Positions 47,289-59,859 of a stretch of 64,000 bases of DNA are shown here, in pieces. This DNA comes from Melastoma dodecandrum (lineage: Eukaryota > Streptophyta > Magnoliopsida > Myrtales > Melastomataceae), in assembly GCA_029817715.1 (NCBI GenBank), contig JARUPY010000189.1, forward strand, positions 1,612,001 to 1,676,000. Direction: 5' to 3'. The notes under the pieces were generated by a model. It did no database searches. It saw only the letters and a list, made by a program, of their open reading frames with translations, and had not been told where the DNA came from. Each line of letters begins with the position of its first letter. Positions within the stretch are counted from its first letter, which is position 1. The translations under genes and the position numbers were made by a program.

Positions 47289-48029
47289 TTATCTTGGGAT
47301 TGTTTCATTTGAAGTGCAACTGATTATTGTAACATGGGACAAGGACCTCCTGATTAGCTTGGCTGACAGGCTGCCTGATCGACTCCTTGTTGGCTTTTTG
47401 TTCATTGACTTGCTCCTCATCAAGGTGATGTTTTGGCGTGATACAGTCTCGCTGCCGTTTTCATCGTGTATGTCGATGGCCACATGATGAGTCCCAGCTT
47501 CGACATTGACTGAGGGAACAGGAGCTCCCCTGCTGGTGGTGTCCTGTTCGTGCTGCTGCATCGTGGTACGGCTCGCCCTTTGCTCTCGTTCATCCTCGGC
47601 GGCTTCTGCAACCAGGGTCCGGCACACTGGGCAGCTCGTGTGAGCCCCAAACCACTGGTCAATGCACGTGGCGTGGTATGTGTGGCCGCATCCCGGGAGC
47701 ATCCGCACCATCTCCCCATCCTCCAGCTCCCCCAAGCAAACTGTGCATTCTACTGCTCCTCCATCAAAGCAGACATCATCAGCTCTGTCCTTCGCACGGT
47801 AAGCAACAACAGGGATCAGACCCAGGATCTTGGGATCCAGTCCGACCATATGTTTACTGTCGTGGTGTCTCCTGTAGCCGTAACAACGGACAACAACGTA
47901 ATGGTAAGCAACTAACGCTAGAGAGGTGACGGCTATTCCCATGACGCAGAGGAGCAGTGGGCCGATAAAGGATGATCCCTCTGCCGGTGGTGACGACCCC
48001 GGGCTGCTGGCAACTGTTTCATCACTCAT
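47289..48029 (-). CDS. RING-H2 finger protein, ATL family E3 ubiquitin ligase
   Basis: Intronless, 246 residues, typical of ATLs. Residues 21-46 form a single membrane segment (FIGPLLLCVMGIAVTSLALV). The basic stretch and GLD motif follow (MVGLDPKILGLIPVV, residues 61-75). The RING-H2 finger is complete: Cys95, Cys98, Cys114, His116, His119, Cys122, Cys133 and Cys136, with Trp126 and Pro134 for E2 contact (DQWF and SCPVC). The Ser/Arg-rich tail contains NITLMRSKSMNKKPTRSRSG. ATLs are membrane-anchored ligases that receive ubiquitin from an E2 and act in defence and other responses; the substrate here is unknown. No unusual feature. Confidence 0.95.
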   Translation of the reverse strand: MSDETVASSPGSSPPAEGSSFIGPLLLCVMGIAVTSLALVAYHYVVVRCYGYRRHHDSKHMVGLDPKILGLIPVVAYRAKDRADDVCFDGGAVECTVCLGELEDGEMVRMLPGCGHTYHATCIDQWFGAHTSCPVCRTLVAEAAEDEREQRASRTTMQQHEQDTTSRGAPVPSVNVEAGTHHVAIDIHDENGSETVSRQNITLMRSKSMNKKPTRSRSGSLSAKLIRRSLSHVTIISCTSNETIPR

Positions 48030-48481
48030 TGTTGCTGAGGTAACGTGGGAGGGACTAACATCTTGTGCAGGCCTTTAATAGAACAAGGAGGGAACTGAGG
48101 GATACAGTTATCATCATCAACAGGGATCGGAGGGTCAACGGTTTGGGTAGAACGTTCCAGGTGGCAAAAGCAGGACACCCAAGTGTATGGTTGGAGATGA
48201 AGCCACGAGGTAGGGAAAATCTTTTTCGGATATCCCGGCCGGTAGCCGCCAATGAGACGGTCGGAACTGTCCGAAATTTGGTTCCGGGGACAGAGTTGAC
48301 TAATTGATGTCCATTTCCCATGTCATTTCAGGATTTTTAGTAAAGATGACTGGGGGAGTCGTGATGATAATTTTGTTGGAATTGAAATATTTTTTTTCTT
48401 TCTGGTTTTGGGAAGTTGTTTGTGAATTTACCATGGGAATTCTCAATTCAACTACAAAAGGAAGAGATTTTCTACTTTGAA
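48030..48481. other. Upstream region of the ATL gene
   Basis: The 5' flank of the minus-strand ATL gene. No gene. I cannot place a TATA box with confidence. Confidence 0.5.
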
Positions 48482-48829
48482 AAAATTATTTATTTTTGTC
48501 TTTAAAATGCAATTATTTATTATACTTCTTATGGAGAATGTGGTTATTTTTATTTTGGTTTGGAGGTTCTATATTTATCATTTAAAGTTGTATTTCTTTT
48601 TTCAAAAAGAAACCACAAAGGTTTGGATTTTGAAGACGTTATATTAGTAATGGATTTGCTTACTAAGAAAGACGTCATCATGTAGGAATTAGTATCCTCT
48701 CCATTTTATATAATATGGAGAGTGTAAGATTATTTCTATTATTAAAAAATTACTTTATTATCCTTGATATACTAAGAAGTTAATAAATTATTTATTTATT
48801 TATATATATTTTATTATTTAATAGCGTGG

Positions 48830-49045
48830 CTTTTTAGTTTCATGATTTAACACTTGGGGTTTAAGATTTATGACTTAATGTAAACTATTTAATTTAACAT
48901 TTAGTGTTTAGGCTTTAACGTATAGATTGAAGGTTTAATGTTTAGGGTTTTAGGTTTATGATTGAGATAACATTTATGGTTTAAGGTTTAACTTAGAGTT
49001 TAGAGTTTAATGTTTTGGGTTTATAGTTTAGAGTTTATGATTTAA
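48830..49045. repeat. Degenerate telomere-like repeats (TTTAGGG/GTTTA)
   Basis: Many imperfect units such as TTTAGGGTTTTAGGTTTATG, GGTTTAAGATTTATG and GAGTTTAGAGTTTAATG, in the centre of the inverted-repeat element. Exact TTTAGGG units are rare, so this is a decayed interstitial telomere-like or simply GTTTA-rich array. Confidence 0.5.
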
Positions 49046-49249
49046 TATTATCTTATTAATTAAATATGTTAATTTAAAAATTTAAAACAATAAAATAACT
49101 AGTAATATTAAAATTTCCCTTATTATAATTAAAATTTCATAAAATAAAAAATTCACAATAGTTGAATTAATAATGGAATCATCTTTGCCGTAAAATGGAT
49201 ACAATGAAGAGGATGCTTATTCCTACGTAACGAGGTCTTTCCTTAAAAT

Positions 49250-49710
49250 TAGGGGTGAGCATTCAGATATGACTCAAATATTCGAGTACGAATTTTGTTA
49301 AAGTTTGAACTTTTGAATTTTAGTTTTTCAAGTCCGAGTTTTATTTTAAATAATTTCGAATTTTCGAATATGAAAATAATTCGGAATTGAAATTTGGATA
49401 ATTCGAAAGTTCTGAATTCAAAGTATCCTGAGTCCAATGTCGAGGGAAGGGGAGAGGTCACCAGGTAGAGGTCGTCGAGGAGAGGTGGTCGGGGGAAGGA
49501 AGAGGTCATGGAGACTATCTTTGGTGTCAGCCCTCGAAATATAAAAAATATAATAAAATGATAATTTTTCAGATATTCGAATTATCCGATTTTTTATTTT
49601 AGAATTTGAATCCGAAATTTAAGCTTCAGATAAGTCCGAATTCGAGTCCGAAACTAAAAATATCCGAATCCGTATCCGAAGATCGGACTTCGTACTTTGA
49701 CGCACCCTTA
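49250..49710. mobile_element. hAT-like MITE with 8-bp target duplication
   Basis: 461 bp starting TAGGGGTGAGCA and ending so that the reverse complement reads TAAGGGTGCGTC. It is flanked on both sides by CTTAAAAT (49242-49249 and 49711-49718). An 8-bp duplication plus this terminal style fits the hAT superfamily. The interior is full of TTCGAA and TCCGAA motifs that can fold back. No coding capacity, so non-autonomous. Confidence 0.72.
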
Positions 49711-49869
49711 CTTAAAATCCAAACCTTTGTGTTTTCTTTTGAAAAAAGAAATACAACCTTAAATGATAAATATAGAACCTCCCCATCAAAATGAAAGTAA
49801 TCATATTCTCCGTAAGAAGTAAAATAAATAATTGCATTTTAAAGAGAAGGATACCAAAATAAATAATTT

Positions 49870-51208
49870 GGAAATGGAGGGGATCCGGATCAGTCATGTA
49901 CAGGGGAGCGCCTCTACGCTTTATCGGATTTGTTCTGGGCTCGAGGGCTTTTCACTATGTGACTGGGCTATTCTATTGGATCACTATTGGGCTCGGGCTC
50001 CTCCCTCAGTGTTCTGGCAACGGTATCGGGCTCATATTCAGGATTCGGTCTATGGAAGGTGACATTCCGTTCATGAATAGCGCCTCCAACATGACTTTAT
50101 AATAATACTACTTACTATTCATGCCACGGACATTCCCTTTATAGCCTGCCTTCTTCGTGAACGAGGTTGGCCCTCTGGTCTGGACGGACATGCTGTGAAG
50201 TCCTATGTGGTCGTTCGCGTTCCTTCCTGGACGGGAAGCGGACATGGGGATGGCGGCGAGAGTCTAAAATGGAGCCACCCACAGACTCTAATCGCCTTTT
50301 TTTCTCAAAAGAAGTTTTGTAACGTTCAAAAATATGCCAAATATTTTCTACTGTACTAATTAATTTGACCATTTCGTACTCTTCGTTTGCAAATTTATTT
50401 AATTATCAGTTTTCAAATCATAATTTTAAAATTAATCAAATTCGCGGTTTGAAACCGTAGCAATTAAAGAATATTATGTTTCTAACCTATATTCTTTACA
50501 GGGTCGCTGTTCACGACAAAGTTTTTTAATCGTAGTTTTGAATGGCAACCTAAGGAAAACAAATTGAAAAATTTTCAAACTGTGATCATAATTAAATGGC
50601 GACCTAATTATAAATTCTTATAATTATTTTAATACCCTTAATGTAATATAATAAAGCATAAATAAATTATTATGATTTATAATTTATATTCTGGATGTTT
50701 AAATATTTCATCGAAATTCTTTAAAAGTGATGTAACAATGAGCTGGACATTGTGTTTCCACTTGTTTTTTTTTCCTTTCGAAAGCAAAACATTCGATTAG
50801 AATGGATTAAAAGATAAAATAAAGTAATATTTTAGATTGTAAGTAAAACTTGAGTATTATGTCCCGCAGCGAATATCTGCGATTTAAAAATAAAAGAGTA
50901 AAAAACAAGCATTTAATAGTATGTTATACGCATAATTGTGCTCGCTAATTAAATAAATTAATCCAACAGAATTATTTATTTTAGTAGGTCGGATGATTTC
51001 AATTTGGGTGAAGAAGCTCAGCTCAAAACAAATAACAAATCTTTCAAAGTAAATAAACAACAACGAGCGGTGGAGCAAAATCGATGGGATTCTGGTCTGG
51101 TTTGGTGCAAACACCTCAACCCCCAATTAAATCTTAGCATATTCTAAAAATAAGGATGTGGGAATCCCAGCCTTCCTTATCATTTCTCCATTTAACACCT
51201 TTCCTAAT
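49870..51208. other. AT-rich spacer upstream of the expansin gene
   Basis: No gene recognised. Short frames near 49832-50100 and 50139-50372 show no family features. Confidence 0.5.
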
Positions 51209-51216
51209 TATAAATT
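51209..51216 (+). promoter_or_regulatory. Likely TATA box of the expansin gene
   Basis: TATAAATT lies 77 bp before the first ATG and is followed by a pyrimidine-rich leader (about 51225-51265). Confidence 0.5.
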
Positions 51217-51285
51217 CGTCCAAATTTCTTCTCGTTCATCCATCTTCTTCTCCTTGTTTTATTTTCTTGATTCCTACGGAAGGCA

Positions 51286-52308
51286 ATGCCAATAAATTGT
51301 AAAATGGCAAGGCCTTTGAAAGCCCTCGTGGCGCCACTCTTTGTTATTGTCCTTTTGATCTTCCCCGGGACTCTTGTGCAAGGGTCGGGTTTCGTAAGCC
51401 GTCGTCATCCTAAGAAGATGAATCCGCGGCCGAGGTTCCAGCCGGGGCCTTGGAAGCAGGCTCATGCCACGTTCTACGAAGGCGGCTCAGGAACATTTGG
51501 TACGCGCTCAAGCCAACACACCATTCGACAGCAGCACCTTGACTTCCCATGTACGTCAAGGTAACTTTACTCCGTGGTTATTTAACGTACCAGGGGGAGC
51601 TTGCGGTTACGAGGATGTTGTCCAACTTGGCTACGGATTAGAGACGGCCGCCCTGAGCACGACGATGTTCAACAATGGGCAGACCTGTGGTGCGTGCTAC
51701 GAGATCAAGTGCATTGATGATCCTCATTGGTGCCGGCCCGGCAGCCCGTCCCTCATCGTCACTGCTACCAACCTTTGCCCGCCAAACTACAACCTGCCAA
51801 ACGACAATGGCGGCTGGTGCAACCCACCACGAGAGCACTTCGACATCGCCAAGCCTGTTTTTATGCAGCTGGCCACCGATTACACCGCAGGAATCATCTC
51901 CGTTAAATACCGCAGGTTTGGGATATCTCGGACCCGTCTAGTTTTGATTAGCAAAACGACAACAGGAAGCTAAAATCCAAGCTCGTGTCGCTATAACGCA
52001 GGGTTCCATGTCCAAAGAAAGGAGGGATCCGATTCACCATCACCGGGAACCCTTACTTCAACCAAGTCCTTGTAACGAACGTAGGGGGAGCCGGGGACGT
52101 CGGCGTCGTTCAGGTGAAAGGCGATAAGACGGAGTGGATAACAATGACTCGGGATTGGGGTCAGAAGTGGAAGAGTGACACCATGTTGGTCGGACAATCG
52201 CTGTCCTTCAGAGTTAGAGCTAGTGACAAAAGGTACACGACTGCATGGAATATTGCCCCGGCCGACTGGCAATTTGGCCAGACTTTCGAAGGGAAGAACT
52301 TCAGGTAG
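51286..52308 (+). CDS. Alpha-expansin (EXPA)
   Basis: Secreted wall-loosening protein that acts non-hydrolytically on cellulose-xyloglucan contacts at acid pH. Exons 51286-51499, 51594-51915 and 52002-52308 (TAG) have GT-AG borders and give 280 residues (274 from the in-frame ATG at 51304). The signal peptide core is ALVAPLFVIVLLIFPGTLVQ. A basic spacer follows (RRHPKKMNPRPRF), then domain 1: PWKQAHATFYEG, GGACGYEDV, AALSTTMFNNGQTCGACYEI, CPPNYNLPNDNGGWCNPP, and the HFD motif (EHFDIAKP). Domain 2: VPCPKKGGIRFTITGNPYFN, VTNVGGAGDVG, MTRDWGQKW, GQSLSFRV, and conserved Trp in WNIAPADWQFGQTFEGKNFR. The basic spacer after the signal is longer than in most EXPAs but similar in kind to some. Complete and apparently functional. 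Confidence 0.93.
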
Positions 52309-53153
52309 AAGGATCAAGGCATACCTTGCAGAGAGACTATTCGATAACGATGCTTCTCCTGGGACAAAGGCAGCCAGTATAGTCAGCCCCTTTTTCCTCG
52401 TTTTTCTTCGGCCGCGAGCTACCTTTTAACGCACGCAGTCACCTAAACAGATGTGACATTCTACACCAATACGTATAAGGAAGTTGAGTCGGGATTGCCC
52501 AGGGAGTGTCCGCTGGTGCGAGTGGTATTCCACGTAGGCGAGATCGCTTTCAGGTGTTGAAATGCTAACTCAAAACTGGAACGACAATTAATGCCGCGGG
52601 ATTGACGATAATCAAGTCATTTACACTAACTAGAGTGACAAGGACTACCATAAAAATTAGAAGAATACTTAACCCGGCTTCACACGAGAATATGCATGCA
52701 AATCACCGGAGAACTAGTACTACTTCTGTTTCTTTCTTCTACGTTTCTCTTGTCTAGATTATGTCCCCTTTTGATTAGCTGTGAATGGATCTCCGACAAC
52801 TTAGCTTTGCGTCTTGGATGAGATTTCCTCGATAAGAGGCTTTCCAAGAGACGGTGCGAGAGATTTGCTCTTTCTCAAAAAATGGGGTGGAACGGCCAAA
52901 ACTATCATTTAAACCCCTAGGTGTGATTGATTGTCACAAAGCAAATTATCTCAGTTTTCATATCGTCTTACAACAGCCAAAAGAAACAGCAGTAAAAGAT
53001 ACCAACAAATTTGGTTCGACCCCAAAAGTTACAAAAAACTCCAACAAAATCTAATGAAGCCCCCATACCTCAAACCCAGGTTTACCATAGCACAGAAGCA
53101 AAAGCTCTGAGCCTTTGCCGAGGCAAGGCCGTGCATCCAGAGGCCCGGATATC
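52309..53153. other. Convergent spacer between expansin and SF3A2
   Basis: The 3' flanks of two convergent genes. No frame or repeat worth naming. Confidence 0.5.
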
Positions 53154-55405
53154 TTACTGACCAGGAAATCCTAGGGGAGGCGGTGCCATTGGTGGCCTGT
53201 TCATCGGGGTGCCAGGCATAAAACTTGCACCACCGCCCATTAGGGGAGGAGCAATCGGAGGAGGTCCTCCGGGAGGCATTGCACGTGGACCATTTGCCAT
53301 GGGAGGGGGTGGTGGCAGTGAAGGCGGTGGTCTAGGAGGGCCTCCAGGGGGCAGTCCTTGGGGTGGAGGAGGTGGCGGCGGTGGAGCCTGGGTAGGGGGT
53401 CTGGGTGGGCCACCAGGCATGGCTGGGCCATTAAGATCTGGGGGAGGCTGTGGCTTGCTCAGCTCTAGTGGCTTCGTCTTAAAATATAACTGCAACTGAG
53501 GGTCAAGAAAAGGAGCAAGTGGCGTGAAATTTCCTATCACATTGAATTTAGATGAATTCAACGGGGAGAAAGCAAAGAAAAACTAAATCAAGGGTAACAA
53601 AACAGACCGTAAACATTTTTGAATCAGGATCCCAATGCGAGAAGAACTTTGGGGTCGACTTATCAATCTCAGTGCTGGGAACCTGACCATTGCATCATTG
53701 CATTGTTAGTAAGCCATAACAGCTCAAGAATCCTATATACAGGACAGGCTGAGATATGCACCTTGAATCCAATGATCTCGTATGGCTCGGCTGCAAACAG
53801 AAGATACTGGTAAGCCTTATCAAAAGGCTGGATTCTCTGCACATATAAAGACAAAACTAGATATGAGCATATAAACAATGCACAATTTGTACAATTAATA
53901 TAGAGTATCACACAACATTGGCAGAAGGAAAGAAGGCCATAAACCAGGCAACTGAAGGACGAATAAGGATACCTGCTCATACGATGACATAAACCTATGC
54001 CTCGGCTTGGCAAGATCTTCTATCTCAGGATATTCAATCTGTCATTTTATCAACAAGACAAAATAGCAATAAGAACATGAGAACCGTAGACACCACACAC
54101 TGCATCCGACACTTAATAATGAGAACAAACACTTAATTATCGGCACCTGGAAGAGAAGAGATCTTTGTTTTGTCTCGGGGTCAAACTGTTTTGTCACCCG
54201 GTACCCAGGCCTGCCAATTTTAACTGCAGGAAAATACATGCATGTAAATGGCGACTAAGAGTCTTCTTTCGTACTGTTCTCGATGTCTAATCTCGTAGCA
54301 GCGCACTATGAGGAAAACTGTATCATGAAGGCAAAAAAGAAGTATATATCTTCAAGAAATGTAAGTCATGTTGACGAGCATCACTGGGACCACTAAATCA
54401 TTTATTTTGATTCAATTGCATTCGGTGTGCACTGATCAAGTTCCAATCACTTCCATCTTTCTTGCTGGGAATTATCGATTGTGAACTTAAAAAATCAAGC
54501 CTCCCACTTTTTTGAAAATTATAATGCCACATTCCCTATTGGGCCATTCTATAGTTGAGCTGATTGTTTTTAAAGAACATTGCTCAGCACTTACCAGATT
54601 TTCGAATGTTAACCTTGCGCTTATTAGGTTGAGGCTGAGCAGGTGCATCCTTAGCCTCACGGGCAGCTCTCTTAGCAAGATTAGTCTGATGCCTCTTCCC
54701 TTGAGTGTGTGCCAAGTAGTTCCCTTCGTTATTATGCAGTGTAAGACACAACTTACACTCATAGCTGCCAAAACCCCCCAAAACCACCGAATTAAGTTGA
54801 GGAACTTAGAATGGAGACATCCACACAGTCATAACCAATATACCATCAAATCACCAATTCCTAACCATTACCCCTGGCACAAGAGGGGGGCCACAAGCTC
54901 ATTTCCCTCACAACAAAATCACCTGATGAACTGTAAACGGAGAACAAAACCACCATTCAAGCTCATTATTGCGGAAAATACCGCCAAAACATCAAGCAAA
55001 TCCTAACACCAGAACAGCAAAGTCCAAAAAATCCAACACAACTGAATTCTGAAAGAATCATACCCAAATCATCACCAGTACCAACAATTACGACAGCGCC
55101 GTGAATCTGTGTCTCCTCCATCTGAACAGTAAATGGAGACCGAACCAAGAATTACACTAGCAACTTCCGAGCACGACACCGTACAAAAGCCCTATTTCCC
55201 ACTGTCCAACCGACAAGCTACAAAAATCATCAAATCCAAACCGCTATCGTTACCTGCCGAGGTGGTTTCGCATGAAGTAAGGGTCCTTCGCCAGGTCGAT
55301 GGTCTCAAGGGCGAGCCTCCGGAGGCGCTCCCGGCGGTCGACGGCCTCATCCTGGGCGGAGGCGGCTCCTCCGCTTCCAGGCTTGGATCCCCAGTCCCGG
55401 TCCAT
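53154..55405 (-). CDS. SF3A2: Splicing factor 3A subunit 2 (SF3A2/SAP62)
   Basis: Component of the U2 snRNP SF3a complex, needed for branch-site recognition in the nucleus. Seven exons join in frame: 55405-55254, 54764-54595, 54223-54147, 54038-53973, 53836-53762, 53682-53608 and 53495-53154 (TAA), giving 318 residues. The N-terminus reads MDRDWGSKPGSGGAASAQDE. A matrin/U1-type C2H2 zinc finger occupies about residues 50-75 (YECKLCLTLHNN, then HTQGKRH). The conserved core continues IGRPGYRVTKQFDPETKQRS, IEYPEIEDLAKPRHRFMSSY, FDKAYQYLLFAAEPYEII and STPKFFSHWDPDSKMFT. A proline-rich tail of about 100 residues closes the protein. All splice borders are GT-AG. Strong match to plant SF3A2, slightly longer because of the tail. 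Confidence 0.95.
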
Positions 55406-55611
55406 GACACGTCACCACACTCTAACCACCTCCTCAACCACCACCGGCGGCGTCGCCTGGAGTTGCAAATCCAACCCCAAAGATTTTTCTACGAGAACCG
55501 TCGGATCAAGAAAGCGGTCGTCGCGGACAACGTTGGGCCATCTGAATATGGAAATGGGGGCAGGCATATTCACATCCATTCATATAGAAAACACATTATT
55601 TAAAAAGTAAT

Positions 55612-55653
55612 TGGGCCTCAACTATTCATTGGGTCAAGCGACCTACCAGCCCA
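55612..55653 (-). promoter_or_regulatory. Site II motifs upstream of SF3A2
   Basis: TGGGCC at 55612-55617 and AGCCCA at 55648-55653, 207-248 bp before the start codon. Same motif type as at eL24 and the DUF1992 gene. Confidence 0.5.
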
Positions 55654-58600
55654 TGCATGACATCAGGGCTTTATTTCGAAGAGGGCTTCATACACGATGA
55701 TGTATAAAATATCATCACATTACTGTACTGGTAAATAAATTCCCATTTCTTTCTTTCATCGTAATTTAATTTTACATGACGATGAGGACGACTCGTCATG
55801 TCCAGCTCCAGCCTGAGGCCGAATCCTTCGAGACGTCACGATAATGACCTTTCTGGTCCTAATGACCAGGAAAGTCTAACAAAGTTTATCAAAAGGATGT
55901 TAATAAATAAATTACCTCCCTCAGTATTAAAAATTGTTTTTTACTTGTAGGAAAAGGTAGACGAGGTAAAACAGGTGGTTTGTATTTATTTGTCTGTCGT
56001 CCCATTTGAGGGGGGCTCAATCAAATAGTAAAAGCAATGGAAAGAAATAAAGAAAATCCAGCTTGACGTAACAAAATTATTTGGGACCTACGGATCAGAG
56101 ACACAGACAGAGATGATGAGAAACCCATTTTTCTATTGTATTATTATTATTTTTTCTTGTTTATGCACCGTTAGTAAAAACTGATAATTGGTGTGGGGGG
56201 ATCATTCCGGCGTTTGTGTGTGTGTATGTTAAAAATACATATGTAATAAACTCAGGTTCCGTATCTCTATTTTTTGTCCGGGAAGTAACGAGTTTCAACC
56301 TTCGCTTGATTGGGATCATAATCTTCGCTTAGTTGATATCACAACACGCGCTCTATGATCGATTATGTGGGCATCGTAACTCTTTCTCGAGCACGACCGG
56401 TCAATGCACAATGAAAGCATACCAAAGTGTTATGGTAAAAGATACCAAATATAATCACTACCTAGCGTTCCCAATTATACTCAATCTTTTCATGCCTACG
56501 CCCCTCTACAAATCCTTTTATATATTGGGGTTTGAAGCTATTCACGTTACTATAAAATGTTTACAAATGGTTGTGTTAGTTCTAAGGGGCACCTCGTGTA
56601 ACTGCCCTCCAAAGTTGCCAATTATCATCAAATGCGATCCTTTCAAATGTTGAGGTTGTCTAAGGGAAACCCGCCCAAGGATAACAGCCTTTCTTCGACG
56701 TCGTCCCCATAAGGGTCATGTCCGTTCATAGACGCCCATTCTGAAAGTGACGCGTCCAATCCCTCGTCGACCTACTCGTGCCTCCTTACGATCATGCCCT
56801 TTCACGAACCCTTCTCTCTAAGTCCGTGTATGTTCATGCCCTCTTCACGGATGTTGCTCATAGATAGAGCCTTCCATAAGCATGCCTTCACCGCCCACGC
56901 TCTCAACCATGTGCATCACCACGACCACCCATTTGATCATCTCAACACGTACCTCTTTGTGACTTCCTTCCATGTGCGTTCGCCCACAAGCTCTTGTATA
57001 CTTGGACATTCGCGTCCTCATACGCCCGAGCTCCACCCTCGAGCTATCCCTTAATCCGTTAAGTGTGATGATGAGCACCCGGATGCTCTTGTTGGCCTCA
57101 TGGTCCATCCGCAGAAGTTGGCCAGGTAGCCGTGCTTAAGCATAATTGGACGACAGGCACCAATCTATGTCTTGTCCCCATGACAATATGTTCCACTATT
57201 CGCTTGATTTCAAGTTTTGTCTGGACTCCCTCCTTCGCCCGGAAGGTAACAAGCTTTATCGTTAACTTGCTTTTGAGTATTACTCGAGCCTTGTCATTCG
57301 CTCAGAAGAGAGTAGCACCAAACCATCTGGGCAAAGGACATGAATATTGCTTGAAGACACGTGTCAAAAAACAGAATGTAGTTGGTATACATACGACATG
57401 ATGACGCCGAAGACATGGAAGTGACTCGGTAGCAGTAGTGATATAACATGACGACACGCAACATAAAATACGACTCCGGTATTTTAGAAAGTAGTTAAGA
57501 TTCATAAGTATAAATAGTATTATTAGGGATAATGTCTCCTTACTCTTAGTCTTTAGTTAGCATTTGTGTAATAACTCCCCAACCAAGACGCGCCGCGGTC
57601 CCGTTGATGGATCGCTTGTTCCGTTGCTGTTAAACACTTCTTGCTCGCTTTTCCCATAATCTTTGTCTTCGATTCCCCCCAGTGTGTCTCGTGGCCGAGA
57701 ATAGGATAACGTAACCACGACAAGTACCCCGCTCTAAACTTTATAAAACCTTGTTGGGGGGTTAGGGCAAGGGAAAAAGAAATAAGAAAGGTGTGCAGAT
57801 TGTGGAGACAACCTTGATCTTCCACAAGATCCTCAACTGCCCAGACGAAAACATTAGTTTTTTTTGTTTTAAGGTCAAACACATTTGTAGAAGGAACATC
57901 CAAAACAGTTGGGTTTTTGGGAGATGTGTCCAAGAGACAGTTTCAGAGAACACAGCTATATTGTCTCAAACTCATGTAGGAATGCTAATTATGTCTGTCT
58001 GCTGGATTATTTAGCTAGAGGGGTTATTAGGTTAGGTCCCCGTATCTTTTTATACTCTTTATTTAGAATCCAAGATGGAGATAGACCCTCCCGCTATGAG
58101 AATCAAATGTTTTACGACTCCCTCCATAACAATATGCCCTCCCCAAATCAAATCTCATGTTATTATTTTTCTTTTTGTTTCTGAAACGGAGGAAGAATGG
58201 GATTGACTTGTCGTCCAAGGACGACGACCTTTCCAGAGAACTAACTCCTGTCCGGGGACCACATTTCTTACCCCCACACAAAATCACGATGATATTATTT
58301 TGGACGTACAGTTTTGGACCCCGCGTTCTAACGTGACTAAAGATATATTTTTTTAACTAAATAATAGGAAATATTTCACGAGGCTTTTTAAGACTAAAAC
58401 CTACGACCTCGTGTCCTCTCCTCCCTTTTTCGCTCGCGAAAAGTAAAACCACCCCAGAAAGAAAGAAACAAAAAGAAATCATTCGCCCCACGTATTAGCA
58501 GTAGACATCATCTATTCTCGTATGGTTGAGTCGAATTATTGTAATGAGATAAAAATCTTGGCTGGACCGCCCGGTCGCGGCCAATCCCATCGACAGTTGT

Positions 58601-59859
58601 CCGTTGCCCACGGAACTCTTATCCAATGATCTCCTCGGCAAGACGAGACAAAAAAAAAAAAAATCTATGGTCACTGTACGTTGACACATGAATTTTGGAC
58701 TTTATTTTTAATGGTCGAAGAAGTAAGATTCGGAATGAATATTACTCGATGAATGCTTCCCGAACATGATACCAAGATTAACGTCACTCGAGAAGTGCTT
58801 CTCAAGTAGCTTATAAATACCCCGATATAGTTCGATACTCGAACAGTTTGCCATTACTAGAGAACCCATAATATCTCGAGTGGACTTACACTAAACATGT
58901 CCGGTTACGTCAATGGAACAGGACACGTGACAGGCTTAGAGAAGCCAATTAAGACATGACGTGCGTGGTTCCTATAAAATAGGGATCCGATCGTGCACAC
59001 GATTTAGGAAGATTGTGTACTAACTAAATAACCGCAACTACAAGATTTTGGAAATATAAAAGACATAATTAACGATAAGGAAGACATGATCAACTCCACA
59101 AACCCAGAATTTGTTTACGTTGGTCTACAGCTTTTGTTCTCTTTACCAGCGTCTTGAAAGCGTCCTAAATTAATGTCTTGAATCCACAATCACCTTCACT
59201 ACATGCGACCGTCGGTCCACCAAGGTAGATTCCATTAAAGGAATATGTCGTGGCCGTCATCTGTTGTCCTCCGTCCGGAGCACCCCGTTGTTGTTTTTAA
59301 GTATCTTTTATTGTATTTTCGTTCACGTTATGTCTGTAAGTGGTGTAGAATCTTGAACTTTATAATTCAACATTGTTTTATCAATTCAACTATTCGTTTC
59401 TTGTTCAATTTACCTTCTTTTACTTTACGGTGACCACAAATAACTATAAACTTCGATATGTGTTGCCGGAAACATATTCTACGCTAACACGTGGATGAGG
59501 AAAATGGTGAAAATTATATTATGAGTGAGGGTGTTATCTCTATGTAAATATAAATAACATATGCAGATTAGGTTTTCCGGTTAAATTTATTTTTTGTTTG
59601 TTTGTTTATTTATCGATTAAATTGAATTATTTGGATTCTATCTATATTCCTATTTAATTTTAAAAATAAATAAATGCATTTTATAATTGATGATCGTGCT
59701 AAAAAAATCCGATAAAAAATTAATATACCTACAGCACCAACAATGGGCAATAGCCAGTAGCTCTCCTATCTCGCCCTGTAAACCCCACAGGCTCGCGCCT
59801 GCCAATACCTCCCTCCACATAGGAAGTGAGCTGCCGTCGTCCGGACTAACATACCAACC
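55654..59859. other. Long spacer, no gene recognised
   Basis: About 4.2 kb of mixed sequence. Frames such as 57553-57933 (-) and 56794-57054 (+) show no recognisable domains and no splice-joined partners. A run of A lies near 58650-58665. It could hold decayed repeats or a non-coding RNA, but I have no positive evidence. Confidence 0.5.

Larger units (their letters stand above)
48482..49869. mobile_element. Unclassified inverted-repeat element with long arms
   Basis: 48482-48635 is the reverse complement of 49711-49869 over about 155 bp with scattered differences (for example AATTATTTATT and AAAGGTTTGGATTTT appear reversed on the other side). Weaker arm similarity continues inward: GGATACTAATTCCTAC on the reversed left arm matches GGATGCTTATTCCTAC at about 49211. 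The right arm is interrupted by the hAT-like MITE at 49250-49710. Without it the element would be about 0.9 kb. No coding capacity and no clear target duplication at the outer ends, so the superfamily is open. Confidence 0.65.

Noticed and set aside
53209..53499. Glycine-rich + strand frame
   Set aside because: Antisense shadow of the proline-rich last exon of SF3A2.
57553..57953. 126-codon minus-strand frame
   Set aside because: No recognisable domain, no splice partners, in a region without other gene signals.
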